From Tachypleus tridentatus (taxonomy: Eukaryota; Arthropoda; Merostomata; Xiphosura; Limulidae), in NCBI RefSeq assembly GCF_004210375.1, contig NC_134833.1, forward strand, positions 142,530,127 to 142,594,126: a stretch of DNA of 64,000 nt, read 5' to 3'. The notes below the pieces were generated by a model. It was not told where the DNA came from, did not search any database, and saw only the letters and a program-made list of their open reading frames with translations. A program made the translations under genes and the position numbers. Positions 10,658 to 22,860 of the stretch are shown in pieces (position 1 is the first letter of the stretch; every line of letters starts with the position of its first letter).

Positions 10658-11090
10658 TGTTCACAGTTTTCCAACATCTAAGTTATTAACAGTGTACACA
10701 GTGTTTACAACTTCCCTATCTGTGAGTTATTAACACCGTGTGTACAGAGTGCTCCCAGCTTTCCTACATCTAACTTATTAACACCATGTGTACACAGTAC
10801 TCCCAGCTTTCCTACCGCTGAATTATTAATACCGTGTGTACAGAGTGTTCCCAGATTTCCTACATCTGACTTATTAACACCATGTGTACACAGTACTCCC
10901 AGCTTTCCTACCGCTGAATTATTAACACGGTGTGTACATAGTGCTCCCAGCTTTCTTACCTCTGAGTTATTAACACGGTGTGTACACAGTGATCCCAGCT
11001 TTCCTACCTCTGAGTTATTAACACCATGTGTACACAGTACTTCCAGCTTTCTTATTTCTGAGTTATTAACACCAAGCGTTTAAAGAGGAA
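10640..11090. repeat. 48-bp tandem array with a 96-bp higher-order pattern
   Basis: 'GAGTTATTAACACC' recurs every 48 bp (for example at 10724 and 10772), with 'GTGTGTACACAGTG' and 'CTCCCAGCTTTCCTACCTCT' between. Two kinds of unit alternate: one has CATGTGTACACAGTACTCCC plus ACCGCTG, the other CGTGTGTACAGAGTG plus ACATCTG. This gives a 96-bp dimer present at least twice. Confidence 0.9.
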
Positions 11091-11135
11091 TAAAAATATA
11101 CTTCTTCTTCTCTGTCGTGCCAAAAAAACGACAAC

Positions 11136-11443
11136 AAAACATTTAGTTTAGGATTCAGGCCCGGCATGGTCAGGTTAAGGCGTTCGACTCGTAATCTGAG
11201 GGTCGCGGGTTCGAATTCCCGTCGCACCAAACATGCTCGCCCTTTCATTCGTGGGGGCGTTATGAGGTGACGGTTAATCCCACTATTCGTTGGTAAAAGA
11301 GTAGCTCAAGAGTTGGCGGTGGGTGGTGATGACTAGCTGCCTTCCCTCTAGTTTTACACTGCTAAATTAGGGACGGCTAGCGCAGATAACCCTCGTGCAG
11401 CTTTGCGCGAAAATTCAAATCAAAAACATTTAGTTTGGGATTC
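11136..11443 (+). mobile_element. tRNA-derived SINE, family 1, with ~21-bp target duplication
   Basis: The body is 11157-11422. The head lacks a few bases between 'CATGGTCAG' and 'GTTAAGGCG' relative to the fullest copies. The core and tail are complete. The flanks 11136-11156 and 11423-11443 share AAACATTTAGTTTRGGATTC with one difference, a long target duplication. Confidence 0.93.
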
Positions 11444-12104
11444 CCCTACATGCATACTTCACGGTCTGACAGTAAGTTACTCTGTTGTGTGGTCCTTGTT
11501 TGGGACAGGAGAAGAAATAAAGTTCTAACTAAAGGACGTTATTTTGGTCCGTCTCATATAAAATTCGCGATACTGGTTGACAAACAACACACTTACTGTA
11601 AATTAGTTTACCTTCTCACTACCCATATGTGCTAGGAAACTAAAACAAAGTACTAAGATTTTTCCATATTTATTGCACAAAACCATAGTTAATGGTTAAC
11701 GATGTACAATTGTTGACTCGAATATTCCTCATTCACGTCCCGTTGCTGAAAAAAAACAACCGTACTCCGCAATTTAGTGTCACGTGCCCAATAAAATAGC
11801 GGTAATCAAATGTCACTTTAAGATTACAGTATCTTTAACTGTTGGCTGTTTGTGCTATAGATCCAAGTTAGGGGGGACTATTGCAGACACTCCTTGTGTA
11901 AGTTTCGCAGTTACCTGAAACAAATAGCTCAAAGTAGTTTCATCACGCCGTAATAACTTAAAGTATTCTTCAAGGTTTAATGCTATCAAAATTTGAAGTA
12001 ATTAGCATGACAAAGTTTTTCTTTGGGTGGTTATGTGTAGTTCATGTAACTAAAACTTGTCTCTCATTTTCAAATGTTTTCTGTAAATTTACATAAACAA
12101 ATAT
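11444..12104. other. Unannotated DNA
   Basis: No gene could be supported. The 66-codon frame at 11435-11635 starts inside the SINE target duplication and has no exon signals. Confidence 0.45.
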
Positions 12105-13345
12105 TAAACAAAACACTAAACAATGCAGTTTTGAGAATGTTAACAATAGAAACAAATGTTCAACAGGACACTAAAGGGTTTAATATTGTCATTCATCTCT
12201 GAGGGAGGATTGGGCTACTATGTTTACTTTCTGATGCAATGCTTTGGAATATTATTACGTATGCAATATAAAATTCTAAAACATTGAATATATGTGACAA
12301 TATTTCGAAATATAAAGAACGTTAACAATATAAAGAAATCTTCAACAAACACTAAGCGATAATATAGAGAATGTAAATAATATAATCAAACTTTCAAAAA
12401 GCGCTAACAGATATAATATCAAGAATGTTAACAATAAATTAAACTTTCAACAAGTACTAAAATATAAAATATAAAGAATATTACCAATACAATCAATCTT
12501 TGAACAAGCACTAACATATACAATATCTAGAATATTAGCGGTACAGTCAAACTTTCAACAAGCACTAAAATATACAATGTCAAGAGTGTTAACAATACAA
12601 TTAAACTTTCATCAAGCACTAAAAGATATAATATAAAAAATGTTAACAATGCAGTCAAACTTTAAACAAGCACTAAAATATACAATGTCAAGAATGTTAA
12701 CAATACAGTCAAACTTTCAACAAGCACTAAAATATACAATGTCAAGAATGTTAACAATACAATTAAACTTTCAACATACACTAAAAGATACAATATCAAT
12801 AATGTTTACAGTAAAATTAAACTTTCAACAAGCACTAAAATATACAATGTCAAGAATGTTAACAATACAATTAAACTTTCAACAAACACTAAAAATACAA
12901 TATTAAGATTATTAACAATACAATCAACCTTTCAACAAGCACTAAAAGATACAATATCAATAATGTTTACAGTACAATTAAACTTTCAACAAGCACTAAA
13001 ATATACAATATCAAGAATGTTTACAGTAAAATTAAACTTGCAACAAGCACTAAAATATACAATGTCAAGAATGTTAACAATACAATCACTAAAATATACA
13101 TTATCAAGAATGTTAACAATACAATCAAACTTACAAGCACTAAAATATACATTATCAAGGTTATTAACAATACAATCAACTTTTCAACAAGCACTAAAAA
13201 TACAATATCAATAATGTTTACAGTACAATTAAACTTACATCAAGCACTAAATAATACAATATCAAGAATGTTAACAATTTAATCAAATTTTCAACAAACA
13301 CTAAATCATGTAGTAGAAATTATATTAACAATACATGATATTAGT
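12105..13345. repeat. 54-bp tandem array, about 20 copies
   Basis: The consensus order is 'AATGTTAACAATACAATTAA', 'ACTTTCAACAAGCACTAAAA' and 'TATACAATRTCAAG', a 54-bp unit. It is best preserved at 12560-13290 and more diverged at 12105-12500. Because 54 is 18 codons, plus-strand frames stay open (12640-12906 and 12963-13214) and read an 18-residue repeat beginning MLTIQSNFQQALKYT. These frames come from the repeat and are not evidence of a gene. Several units have lost segments (around 13080-13140). Confidence 0.93.
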
Positions 13346-15219
13346 GTGAACAATTAACATTAGCGATTTCTTGCGATTTTTATTTGACAGTTGAGAAAAT
13401 CACGGCTGACTGAGATTTGATGTTGCTCCTTGCATTCGATGCCCCTCGTGACATTACAACGAAACACCTAAAAATTTCCTGCTGGGTCGATTTCTAATTT
13501 TGAAATTTAATGACGTCAAATGGTGACGATGAGCACCACGTTCCCTGACACGTCATTTTAAAATATCTTATACAAACCAGAATATCTACCGCGAGGCAAT
13601 GTCTCCCGATGTCGAACCGTTTTAAGAATACACACTTACAGTCATGGGTTTCCGTGCGTCTAACTGAAGAAGTTATAAAAAACACATTTATCATTTCAAA
13701 GATATTCATATTTGTTTTAAATTATGTGATAGTTTATTTCGAGCCACATTATATACATATGTGTGTTTACAAGTTTGAATAACTTAATCCACAAATTGGA
13801 ACTTGGTTAAGAATTAATTGTTTTTAGCAACACAGTGAAAATAACTTTATTATACCACAAAATACAACTTTACCTCAGTTTTATTGTGACAAGAAGTACA
13901 AAGAAATATTTATTATAACAAACGTTAGCACGAGACCATATTAAACATTGAAACAGCTTGCTTTTATTTCAACCAGCGCGAATGCTTCCAGGCTATTTCT
14001 TACATAACATTATAAAAATTTAGATTTTGTTTTTCTGAATAGTGCTAACCCTTCTTAAACTTCACCGTATTAACAACGAATCTCTTTTTCTAGGAAAACC
14101 AATACAAGAGAAGATGAAATATCATAAAGAAGATCGCCTTTCAATATTTCTTTTTATTCTAATAAATTTAATTTTGTAATGTAGGTGAAATATGACACCA
14201 ATATTTAAGTATAATTATTGTTATATACGACTTCTATGATTTCATGTTCGACTAGCGTATATCTAGTTGATTTAATATTATTGTTATATACAACTGATAT
14301 TCTCTGATTTCATATTCGACTATATAGGTTATCACATGTTTAACGCTAGAGTTTCAAGGATGCTGGCATATATCCAGTTGGCTTAATAGTGTAGTTTATT
14401 TTTGCGACAAATTACATGAGTGATGTTTTATAAAGTAAACCTCTGTCGGTTTTCCTTATCAACATTCTCTGTGTATCTAAATTACAAACAAACAACTCAA
14501 TAAATTTTCGCCTACCATTCGCGGGATCATTTTGTCCTATAAATACGGATCTTTCTTCTTCTCGCTATGTAAGCTAGTGACCAGAGTCCGAAACGTTGGC
14601 ACATGCGGACACCAATGCACAGAGAGCTACTGAAAACGTCCAGATAAACGACGATACTGAGAATCATTGACAGTCTCAGTAAAGGAAGTGGAGATACCAG
14701 GTGACACAAGAGAGGTTTAAAACGGATTATTTTTAGTCTGCTATCAGAAGGGATTGGATCAGATAATGGCTATTGGATGCTTGCCAGAACTATTAAAAAG
14801 AAAAGAAAGAAATGCGGGAGCGAGACACAGGACAAATTTAACCTTAAACAGGTGCCCCCCCCCAAAGTAAATTTTCTCCGTTTGGTTTTATGGAGATATA
14901 TACTGCATGAACATTCTCTTCTTTCTGGGGTGAGATGTATTTTATGTCTGTAACAACATTCACAACACTTGTGCAACATAACACCAGAAAGTTACTGTTG
15001 CAAAAGCTGTGACATGTTAGCACGTGCACACAGACTGATATTTGAAACAGAACTAACGCGTAACTTAACGTGAGATAGATGAATCAAACTAGGAAAGTAT
15101 ACAGCAAAGGCAAGACAACAAATAACCATAATAAAGATAAAGACAAAACCTGGTTTCTGAATTATGGTATATATATATATATATAAGTGGCTAATGTAAA
15201 TAGAACGTAATGATAGAAA
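13346..15219. other. Unannotated DNA
   Basis: One perfect CRE palindrome lies at 13511-13518. Near 14215-14320 a short phrase is duplicated ('TATTGTTATATACRACT', 'ATTTCATRTTCGACTA'). A (TA)n tract lies at 15165-15185. The minus-strand frames at 14527-15448 overlap one another, are rich in F, I, Y and L, and have no exon signals. Confidence 0.5.
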
Positions 15220-15649
15220 CAATTGTAGTTAGAGAGAGAGCGAAAAAAACAAAATATTTTCTGAAAGTAAAAAGACTAAGATGTGTGGCGTGACGCTGAC
15301 TAAACGCGTTAAACGTAGCCCGATAGAGTTGATGACACGCAGACAAACACTTAAAAAACTCCGATAAAAAGGAGACATAACACCGATTCAGCACATAATA
15401 CACAACTATTATCCTGAAGGCAAAGAGAATGGAGTTAATAAAATACATTAAACATTTTATTTATCTAGAAAGGTCGTAATACATTGAAGAAGTAATTTTA
15501 AAAACTGCTATCATGTCACTAGATAAAACGTTCTCAAACTTTCAGTTGTCGAGAAAACGATGAAACGAACCTGTTTTTCGTATTATTATTGTAAGTGCTT
15601 TTTTTTTTCAAAGAAACTTCGACGCATAGTTAACGTGTTTACTGTATGG

Positions 15650-15955
15650 TAATGTTAAATAAGTACAGCATTCTATTACGTTTTTTACTGTTCTGCAGGT
15701 TTTGTGATTGAGTGTTATATTTAAAGTTAGTTGCAGTTATTAGAGCTGTATTATTGTACTTGTTGTTGTTGTAATGTTAAATAAACATGAGATTCTATTA
15801 TGTTTTTTACTGTTCTGCAGGTTTTGTGATTGAGTGTTATATTTAAAGTTAGTTGCACTTATTAGAGCTGTATTATTGTACTTGTTGTTGTTGTAATGTT
15901 AAATAAACATGACATTCTATTATGTTTTTTACTGTTCTGTCGGTTTTGTGATTGA
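15650..15955. repeat. 122-bp tandem array in unit A, about 2.5 copies
   Basis: Units start at 15650, 15772 and 15894 with 'TAATGTTAAATAA'. They contain 'TTTTTTACTGTTCTGCAGGT', 'TTTGTGATTGAGTG' and 'GTATTATTGTACTTGTTGTT'. The third unit is cut off after 'TTTGTGATTGAG', where the 51-bp array begins. Confidence 0.93.
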
Positions 15956-16455
15956 GAAAAAAAAGATAATTAATGATAATTTCTCATCACTGATTTATCA
16001 AACGTTAAAGAGAAAGATAATTAATGATAATTTCTTATCACTGATTTATCAAACCTTAAAGAGAAAGATAATTAGTGATAATTTCTCATCACTCATTTAT
16101 CAAACGTTAAAGAGAAAGATAATTAATGATAACTCCTCATCCCTGATTTATCAAACGTTAAAGAGAAAGATAATTAATGATAATTTCTCATCACACATTT
16201 ATCAAATGTTAAAGAGAAAGATAATTAATGATAATTTCTCATCACTTATTTATTAAACATTAAAAAGAAAGATAATGAATGATAATTTCTCATCACTGAT
16301 TTATCAAACGTTAAAAAAGATAATTAATGATAATTTCTCATCACTGATTTATCAAACGTTAAAAAAGATAATGAATGATAATTTCTCATCCTTGATTTAT
16401 CAAACGTTAAAAAGAAAGATAATTAATGATAATTTCTCATCACTGATTCTCAGTG
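15955..16455. repeat. 51-bp tandem array in unit A, 10 copies
   Basis: The consensus is 'GAAAGATAATTAATGATAAT', 'TTCTCATCACTGATTTATCA' and 'AACGTTAAAAA'. As 51 is 17 codons, two plus-strand frames stay open (15909-16256 and 16275-16520) and read KRKIINDNFSSLIYQTL over and over. I treat these as repeat shadows. Each unit carries AT-rich cores of homeodomain type (TTAATGATAA). Confidence 0.93.
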
Positions 16456-18652
16456 AACGTATAGTAAATAAAAACAGCGATTTGAGAAGAAGTAATCGAA
16501 CGTCACAACTAGAAAAGTAGTGGATTACAAACACTGGAATGAGTAAGTTTTGTACGTGTATTTTTTTATAAATTAATCCACATTCGAATTGATCGGTAGC
16601 AAATAATGGTTATTATAATTAATGTGCAACATCTTCAAGAGTGATGGCACCTTGAACTGCTGACAGTACAGGTAGGCTTCGATCTATCAAGCTATTTTGT
16701 CAGTATCACGACTTAATGAGAAGGTATTTATATTCAAGCAAAACAATTATCTTAAGTTTTCAGCAAATGTAATTAAATGTCATCGTGAAAGCAAAGAGGC
16801 CTATAGAATATTCACATCTAAGATTTGTCGTGTACAAAGTGTTATGTAAAAAGACGACTATACAAATTATCTAAATTATGGGGAGTAATACAGGGCATTT
16901 GAACAATATTCTCAGTTGTATATTGATAAATATTACGACAGCATGAAAACAATGCGTACTCTGCATAAAGCGAAAGACCTTACATATAACATGGGCCAGC
17001 ACAGCATCTATTAGCACTTGGTTTACGATGGTCAACAGAAGAGTAATTCCTGGGTCCGGTGGTGTGTGTTGGGTTGTTTCGGCATACCTCGATAAATGAA
17101 TTCAGTAGAACTTCTAAAAAAAACGCTAAACGTTAATGAAAATATGACATCATAAAATCTATATAGCTTATATTACAGTGGTACCTTACCAGGCATTTCA
17201 CTATCCTCCTTATATTTACCCTTCATTGCAGAAATGGTATTTTTAATTTGAGAATCGTTAGGGAAATCATTTTGTTATTCATCGCGCATCTGTTTCAACT
17301 TCAACACAACATCTTTGGGCTTACTATACCATTAGTTTCACAGCACACTGAAACAAATGAATTTGTACACGATTCTAATTTTCCCTTTTAGAATATAACA
17401 GTATTATTGTGCCCGTTTTTCTATGTTTCTTTGTCAGTACAGTAATTACTTGACGAATCTCTGATTGGGATATCTTCCAATAAGTTATTCCTTCACCCTA
17501 CCTGGACCCACGGCTTAGATTAATTGCTACACTTAAAGCATCACATTCACACCCACATCTAGAACATTCCAAACATGTTTCATTATTACATCATTTTACT
17601 TTACATTTAACAAATAATTTCTAGATGTTGGCTCTCATAGTTCTCGGGTCAGATCAGGGGCCTGGTTCAGCGATCTGGATTTTTTTTTTCCTAATCAAAA
17701 CAACCTAAACATTTCCAGAATGACGTTTTTTTTTAAACAAAAATCCATACCAAGTAGCCAGGCTGACACGTATGGTTGGTGTTCAAATACTAATGTATCG
17801 TACAAGTTATTCGCTTTTTTTACTATTTTCTGTAATTAATTTTTTTACCATCAATAAATTACCATCTAGTTGCCATTACTTACTTACATCTACTATAAGT
17901 GTTATATTTTTCACATTTTTCTTTTACCTTTGCTCCATATTTAAGAATATTATATTTTGACCGCCCGCACTTTTAATATCAAATGTCAGATAAGTGGCAG
18001 CACTGCCTATGTAAGGATTTCTCGGATTGTTAATCGAATTGGTATTTTAAATATCTCTTCAATAGGTCACTAGAACTTAACAATACTATACAGTGTTTCC
18101 TTTTATAACAATATTTATGTATTGACTGAGTTACAAGTTCTCATAATGTCTGTAAATATGATAGTAAAAAGTTTCAATTTGTTGTTCATTTTTCTTTTGT
18201 AAATTTTTGAGTTATCATGTAATAATTATAGTTAGGAAGAAAGAGAAAAAAAATATTTTCTGAAAGTAAAAAGACTAAGATGTGTGGCGTGACGCTGACT
18301 AAACGTGTTAAACGTAGCCCATAAGAGTTGATGACACGCAGACAGATAAACACTTAATAAACTCCGATAAAAAGGAGACATAACACCGATTCAGCACATA
18401 ATACACAACTATTATCCTGAAGGCAAAGAGAATGGAATAAATAAAAAACATTAAACATTTTATTTATCCAGAAAGGTCGTAATACATTTAAGAAGTAATT
18501 TTAAAAACTGCTATCATGTCACTAGATAAAATGTTCTCAAACATTCAGTTGTTGAGAAAACGATGAAACGAACCTGTTTTTGGTATTATTATTGTAAGTG
18601 CTTTTTTTTTTCAAAGAAACTTCGACGCATAGTTAACGTGTTTACTGTATGG

Positions 18653-19445
18653 TAATGTTAAATAAGTACAGCATTCTATTATGTTTTTACTGTTCTGCAG
18701 GTTTTGTGATTGAGTGTTATATTTAAAGTTAGTTGCAGTTATTAGAGCTGTATTATTGTACTTGTTGTTGTTGTAATGTTAAATAAACATGACATTCTAT
18801 TACGTTTTTTACTGTTCTGCAGGTTTTGTGATTGAGTGTTATATTTAAAGTTAGTTGCAGTTATTAGAGCTGTATTATTGTACTTGTTGTTGTTGTAATG
18901 TTAAATAAACATGACGTTCTATTACGTTTTTTACTGTTCTGCAGGTTTTGTGATTGGGTGTTATATTTAAAGTTAGTTGCAGTTATTAGAGCTGTATTAT
19001 TGTACTTGTTGTTATTGTAATGTTAAATAAACATGACATTCTATTAAGTTTTTTACTGTTCTGCAGGTTTTGTGATTGAGTGTTATATTTAAAGTTAGTT
19101 GCAGTTATTAGAGCTGTATTATTGTACTTGTTGTTGTTGTAATGTTAAATAAACATGACATTCGTTTATGTTTTTTACTGTTCTGCAGGTTTTGTGATTG
19201 AGTGTTATATATTTAAAGTTAGTTGCAGTTATTAGAGCTGTATTATTGTACTTGTTGTTGTTGTAATGTTAAATAAACATGACATTCTATTACGTTTTTT
19301 ACTGTTCTGCAGGTTTTGTGATTGGGTGTTATATTTAAAGTTAGTTGCAGTTATTAGAGCTGTATTATTGTACTTGTTGTTGTAATGTTAAATAAACATG
19401 ACATTCTATTACGTTTTTTACTGTTCTGAAGGTTATGTGATTGAG
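18653..19445. repeat. 122-bp tandem array in unit B, about 6.5 copies
   Basis: Unit starts fall at 18653, 18774, 18896, 19018, 19140, 19264 and 19383. Step lengths are 121, 122, 122, 122, 124 and 119, caused by small indels in the T run and the (TTG)n run. The junction with the 51-bp array has the same sequence as in unit A. Confidence 0.93.
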
Positions 19446-20150
19446 AAAAAGAAAGATAATTAATGATAATTTCTCATCATTGATTTATCAAACGTTAAAG
19501 AGAAAGATAATTAATGACAATTTCTCATCACTGATTTATCAAACGTTAAAAAGAAAGATAATTAATGATAATTTCTCATCACTGATTTATCAGACGTTAA
19601 AAAGAAAGATAATTAATGATAATTTATCACTGATTTATCAAACGTTAAAAAGAAAGATAATTAATGATAATTTCTCATCACTGATTCATCAAACGTTAAA
19701 AAGAAAGATAATTAATGATAATTTCTCATCATTGATTTATCAAACGTTAAAAAGAAAGATAATTAATGACAATTTCTCATCACTGATTTATCAAACGTTA
19801 AAAAGAAAGATAATTAATGATCATTTGTCATCACTGATTTATCGAACGTTAAAGTGAAAGATAATTAATGATGATTTCTCATCACTGATTTATCGAACGT
19901 TAAAGTGAAAGATAATTAATGATAATTTCTCATCACTGATTTATCAAACGTTAAAAAGAAAGATAATTAATGATAATTTCTCATCACTCATTTATCAAAC
20001 GTTAAAGAGAAAGATAATTAATGATAATTTCTCATTACTGATTTATCAAACGTTAAAGAGAAAGATAATTAATGATAACATCTCATCACTGATTCATCAA
20101 ACGTTAAAAAGAAAGATAATTAATGATAATTTCTCATCACTGATTCTCAG
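19445..20150. repeat. 51-bp tandem array in unit B, 14 copies
   Basis: The consensus is the same as in unit A. A plus-strand frame at 19441-19857 is open only because the period is a multiple of 3, and it closes where a copy has TGA at 'AAAGTGAAAG'. The fourth unit lacks 'TTCTCA' phasing and is shorter by 6 bp. Confidence 0.93.
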
Positions 20151-21006
20151 TGAACGTATAGTAAATAAAAACAGCGATTTGAGAAGAAGTAATCGAACGT
20201 CACAACTAGAAAAGTAGTGGATTACAAACACTGGAATGAGTAAGTTTTGTACGTGTATTTTTTAATAAATTAATCCACATTCGAATTAATCGGTAGCAAT
20301 TAATGGTTATTAGAATTAATGTGCGACATCTTCAAGAGTGATGGCACCTTGAACTGCTGACAGTACAGGTAGACTTCGATCTATCAAGCTATTTCGTCAG
20401 TATCACGACTTAATGAGAAGGTATTTGTATTCAAGCAAAACAATTATCTTAAGTTTTCAGCAAATGTAATTAAATGTCATCGTGAAAGCAAAGAGGCCTA
20501 TAGAATATTCACATCTAAGACTTGTCGTGTACAAAGTGAGTTATGTAAAAAGACGACTATACAACTTATCAAAATTATGGGGAGTAATACAGGAATTTTG
20601 AAGAATTTCTATTTTCTGTAATTATTTTTTACCATCAATAAATTATCTATCTAGTTACCATTACTTATTTACATCTACTATAAGTGTTATATTTTTCACA
20701 TTTTTTCTTCACTTTTACTCCATATTTAAGAATATTATATTTTGAGCGCCCGTACCATTTAATGTCAAATATTAGATAAGTGGCAGCACTGCCTATGTAA
20801 GGATTTCTCGGATTGTTTATCAAATTGGTATTTTAAATATCTCTTCAATAGGTCACTAGAACTTTACAATAGTATTCAGTGTTTCCTTTTATAACAATAT
20901 TTATATAATGACTGAGTTACAAGTTCTCATAATGTCTGTAAATATGATAGTAAAAAGTTTGAATTTTTGTTCATTTTTCTTCTGTAAATTTTTGAGTTAT
21001 CATGTA

Positions 21007-21430
21007 TTAAAAAGAAACTGTGTAATATCTACTATTATAAGTATTATTATTAATTAGTAGTATTTTTTAAAAATCATAATTCTAATGAAATCGATGTTAT
21101 CATTGCCCCTTGAAGTTAGCTATTTTACAGAAGTTTGATGTTCGTTTAAAAAGCGTAAGTACAGGGTGCAACAGGAATTACCAACGAGTAATAAATAAAC
21201 AATAACTATTACAGTTCAAACTTCATTGTATTTAGGAATTGGTTATGAATACAATTTTCATATGTCTATTGAAAGACTGCAATTGAAAAAAACTGAAATA
21301 TAAGTAAAGACATTTTTTTTTTTCCAAAAAGGAAAGAAATGTATGGATGGCTAATATCAACCCTTCAAAAATAATGTTAACAACATAGGAGGGATGGCAC
21401 AGATTAGTTGGATAAGGTTAATTAAATAAA
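21007..21430. other. Unannotated AT-rich DNA
   Basis: No gene or repeat was recognised between the segmental duplication and the next SINE. Confidence 0.5.
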
Positions 21431-21555
21431 AAGTCCCCTGGTGGTTCTGCGGCAAGTCTGTGGACTTATACACTGAAAATCCAGATCTATGTCTACGGTG
21501 AGCAGAACACAAATAGTTCGTTGACGTAGCTTTGTACTTGACAATAAAATCACAA
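21431..21555 (+). mobile_element. Short tRNA-like SINE, family 2, diverged
   Basis: The blocks 'CTGGTGGTTCTGCGGCAAGT', 'CTGTGGACTTATACACTGAA', 'GGTGAGCAGAACACAAATAG' and 'GTAGCTTTGTACTTGACAAT' follow the family 2 order. Confidence 0.65.
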
Positions 21556-22334
21556 ACAATTTTAACAAAATAAATATTAGGGAAGAAATTAGGAAAATGA
21601 AACTTGTTGGAAAATAAACTAAATGAAAATGAATATTACGATGAAAGACTATTAAAAGCTACTCGTAGTGTTGTTGTCTACACAGCTTTCAAATTGCCTC
21701 GAAGTATTAAATAATATACAAAACTAAACTTACGGTAAAGTTTTCGTTTATTTTGGTTGCGGCCGTTTTTTTCTGTCTTCTGTAAATTGTTTCATATGAC
21801 GAATGAAGGGAAATGCTTACATATATGCATACGACTACCGGTACCCTGAACATCTGGAGTTGCAGGTGACATAAAACTGCAGTTTAATAGGTCGATTGTC
21901 TTCACTTGTCTTTAAACACCAACAGTCTCTCTAGAGATTCGAGCCTTTGTTACCAAATGATTTTGAATGGTTATTTAAGAACTGATTGTTTTAGCCCGTG
22001 GCGTTTTTAGGTAGGGGCTAGAGGAAGGCTGAATTCCAGAGTCCAAGCTCTTAATGGGGGTTCATTGATTATTTTATTCTGTGTAAAATTACATGGGATG
22101 TAGGTCTCACAAAAAAAATAGTGCCCACACAACGTTAAATCCGCCACTGTTTCTGGGGCACAGCAACAAAACTGGTCATCTGGGTTCTATTCAACTGGCG
22201 TTTTGTTTTCTGAGTTACAAGTCCTCAAACTTACCGTTGTCTAGTATTTTTATTATTATAATTTTTATAATATTTCACTATAATTTTTATAAAATTATAA
22301 TTATTTTTTTATTATTAGTACAATATTACAGCAG
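21556..22334. other. Unannotated DNA
   Basis: No support for a gene. The 87-codon frame at 22093-22356 ends in an I/F/Y-rich, AT-only stretch and runs into a SINE. Confidence 0.5.
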
Positions 22335-22415
22335 GCGGTTATCTGTATTGAGCTGAAATAGAAGTCCGACTTTTAGCATCATAAGCCCTCAGACTTACTA
22401 CTGAGCCACGTGGGG
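22335..22415 (-). mobile_element. SINE family 2 fragment
   Basis: On the plus strand, 'GACTTTTAGCATCATAAGCC' and 'CTCAGACTTACTACTGAGCC' match the reverse complement of the family 2 head. The 3' part is lost. Confidence 0.6.
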
Positions 22416-22461
22416 AGAAGAGTATGACACATAATATATTATGTTGTACTTTTTTATGTGA

Positions 22462-22590
22462 GGGGCCTCCCACTGGCACAGCTGTATGACTGTGGGCTCA
22501 TACCACTAAAAACGGGGTTTCCATACCCGTTATGGGCAGAGCACAGATAGTCCATTGTGTAGTTTTGTGCTTAATTCTAAACAAAGAAAC
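22462..22590 (+). mobile_element. Short tRNA-like SINE, family 2
   Basis: It contains 'CCACTGGCACAGCTGTATGA', 'CTGTGGGCTCATACCACTAA', 'GGGCAGAGCACAGATAGTCC' and 'ATTGTGTAGTTTTGTGCTTA' in family order. Confidence 0.8.
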
Positions 22591-22689
22591 TAATTAAGGG
22601 CATTGATTTTTATGATCGCGTAATTTTGAACTAGATGTCTAAAGTTATGTAAGCTGTGCGCAATAGGTCGGGCGTGGCTTATTGGTTTG

Positions 22690-22860
22690 CGTACACTGAC
22701 TGAATCCCAGTGAGTACTGTACGAGTCTGACGATCATATCTCACTGACAGGTCAGACAAAAGTAGCCCAAAAGTTGGCGGGGAGTGCTATTCATTAAGTA
22801 CCCTTACTCTACTTGTGGATTGTGTAGCTTCATGTAGGAAGTTGTGAACAGAAACAATCC
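22690..22860 (+). mobile_element. Diverged SINE-like sequence
   Basis: 'AAAAGTAGCCCAAAAGTTGG' and 'TTGTGTAGCTTCATGTAGG' recall the family 1 core and 3' end. The head ('GGTCGGGCGTGGCTTATTGG') is different. It could be a distinct SINE subfamily. Confidence 0.45.

Larger units (their letters stand above)
15220..18223. repeat. Segmental duplication, unit A (~3.0 kb)
   Basis: Unit A is followed head-to-tail by unit B (18224-21006). The order in both is: 'AAAATATTTTCTGAAAGTAA' and 'GATGTGTGGCGTGACGCTGA', then the 122-bp array, the 51-bp array, 'CTCAGTGAACGTATAGTAAA', a ~430-bp unique block, and an end block finishing 'TTTTGAGTTATCATGTA'. Unit A also holds a segment of about 0.9 kb (near 16912-17823) that unit B lacks. 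Point differences are scattered at a few percent. Confidence 0.93.
18224..21006. repeat. Segmental duplication, unit B (~2.8 kb)
   Basis: This is the second tandem copy of unit A. It differs by more 122-bp units (about 6.5 against 2.5), more 51-bp units (14 against 10), and the absence of a ~0.9-kb segment. The indel junction is near 20605, where 'GGGGAGTAATACAGG' passes quickly into 'ATTTTCTGTAATTA'. The right edge is 'TTTTGAGTTATCATGTA', after which the two copies part. Confidence 0.93.

Noticed and set aside
12640..13214. Frames reading MLTIQSNFQQALKYT repeats
   Set aside because: Same cause: 54-bp array, 18 codons per unit.
15165..15185. (TA)n tract as promoter TATA
   Set aside because: A simple microsatellite with no initiator or gene beside it; similar tracts occur at 6063, 40373 and 46328.
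19441..19857. 138-codon frame (and 15909-16520) as repeat-protein genes
   Set aside because: Produced by the 51-bp array; the frame breaks wherever a unit carries a small indel or a TGA change.
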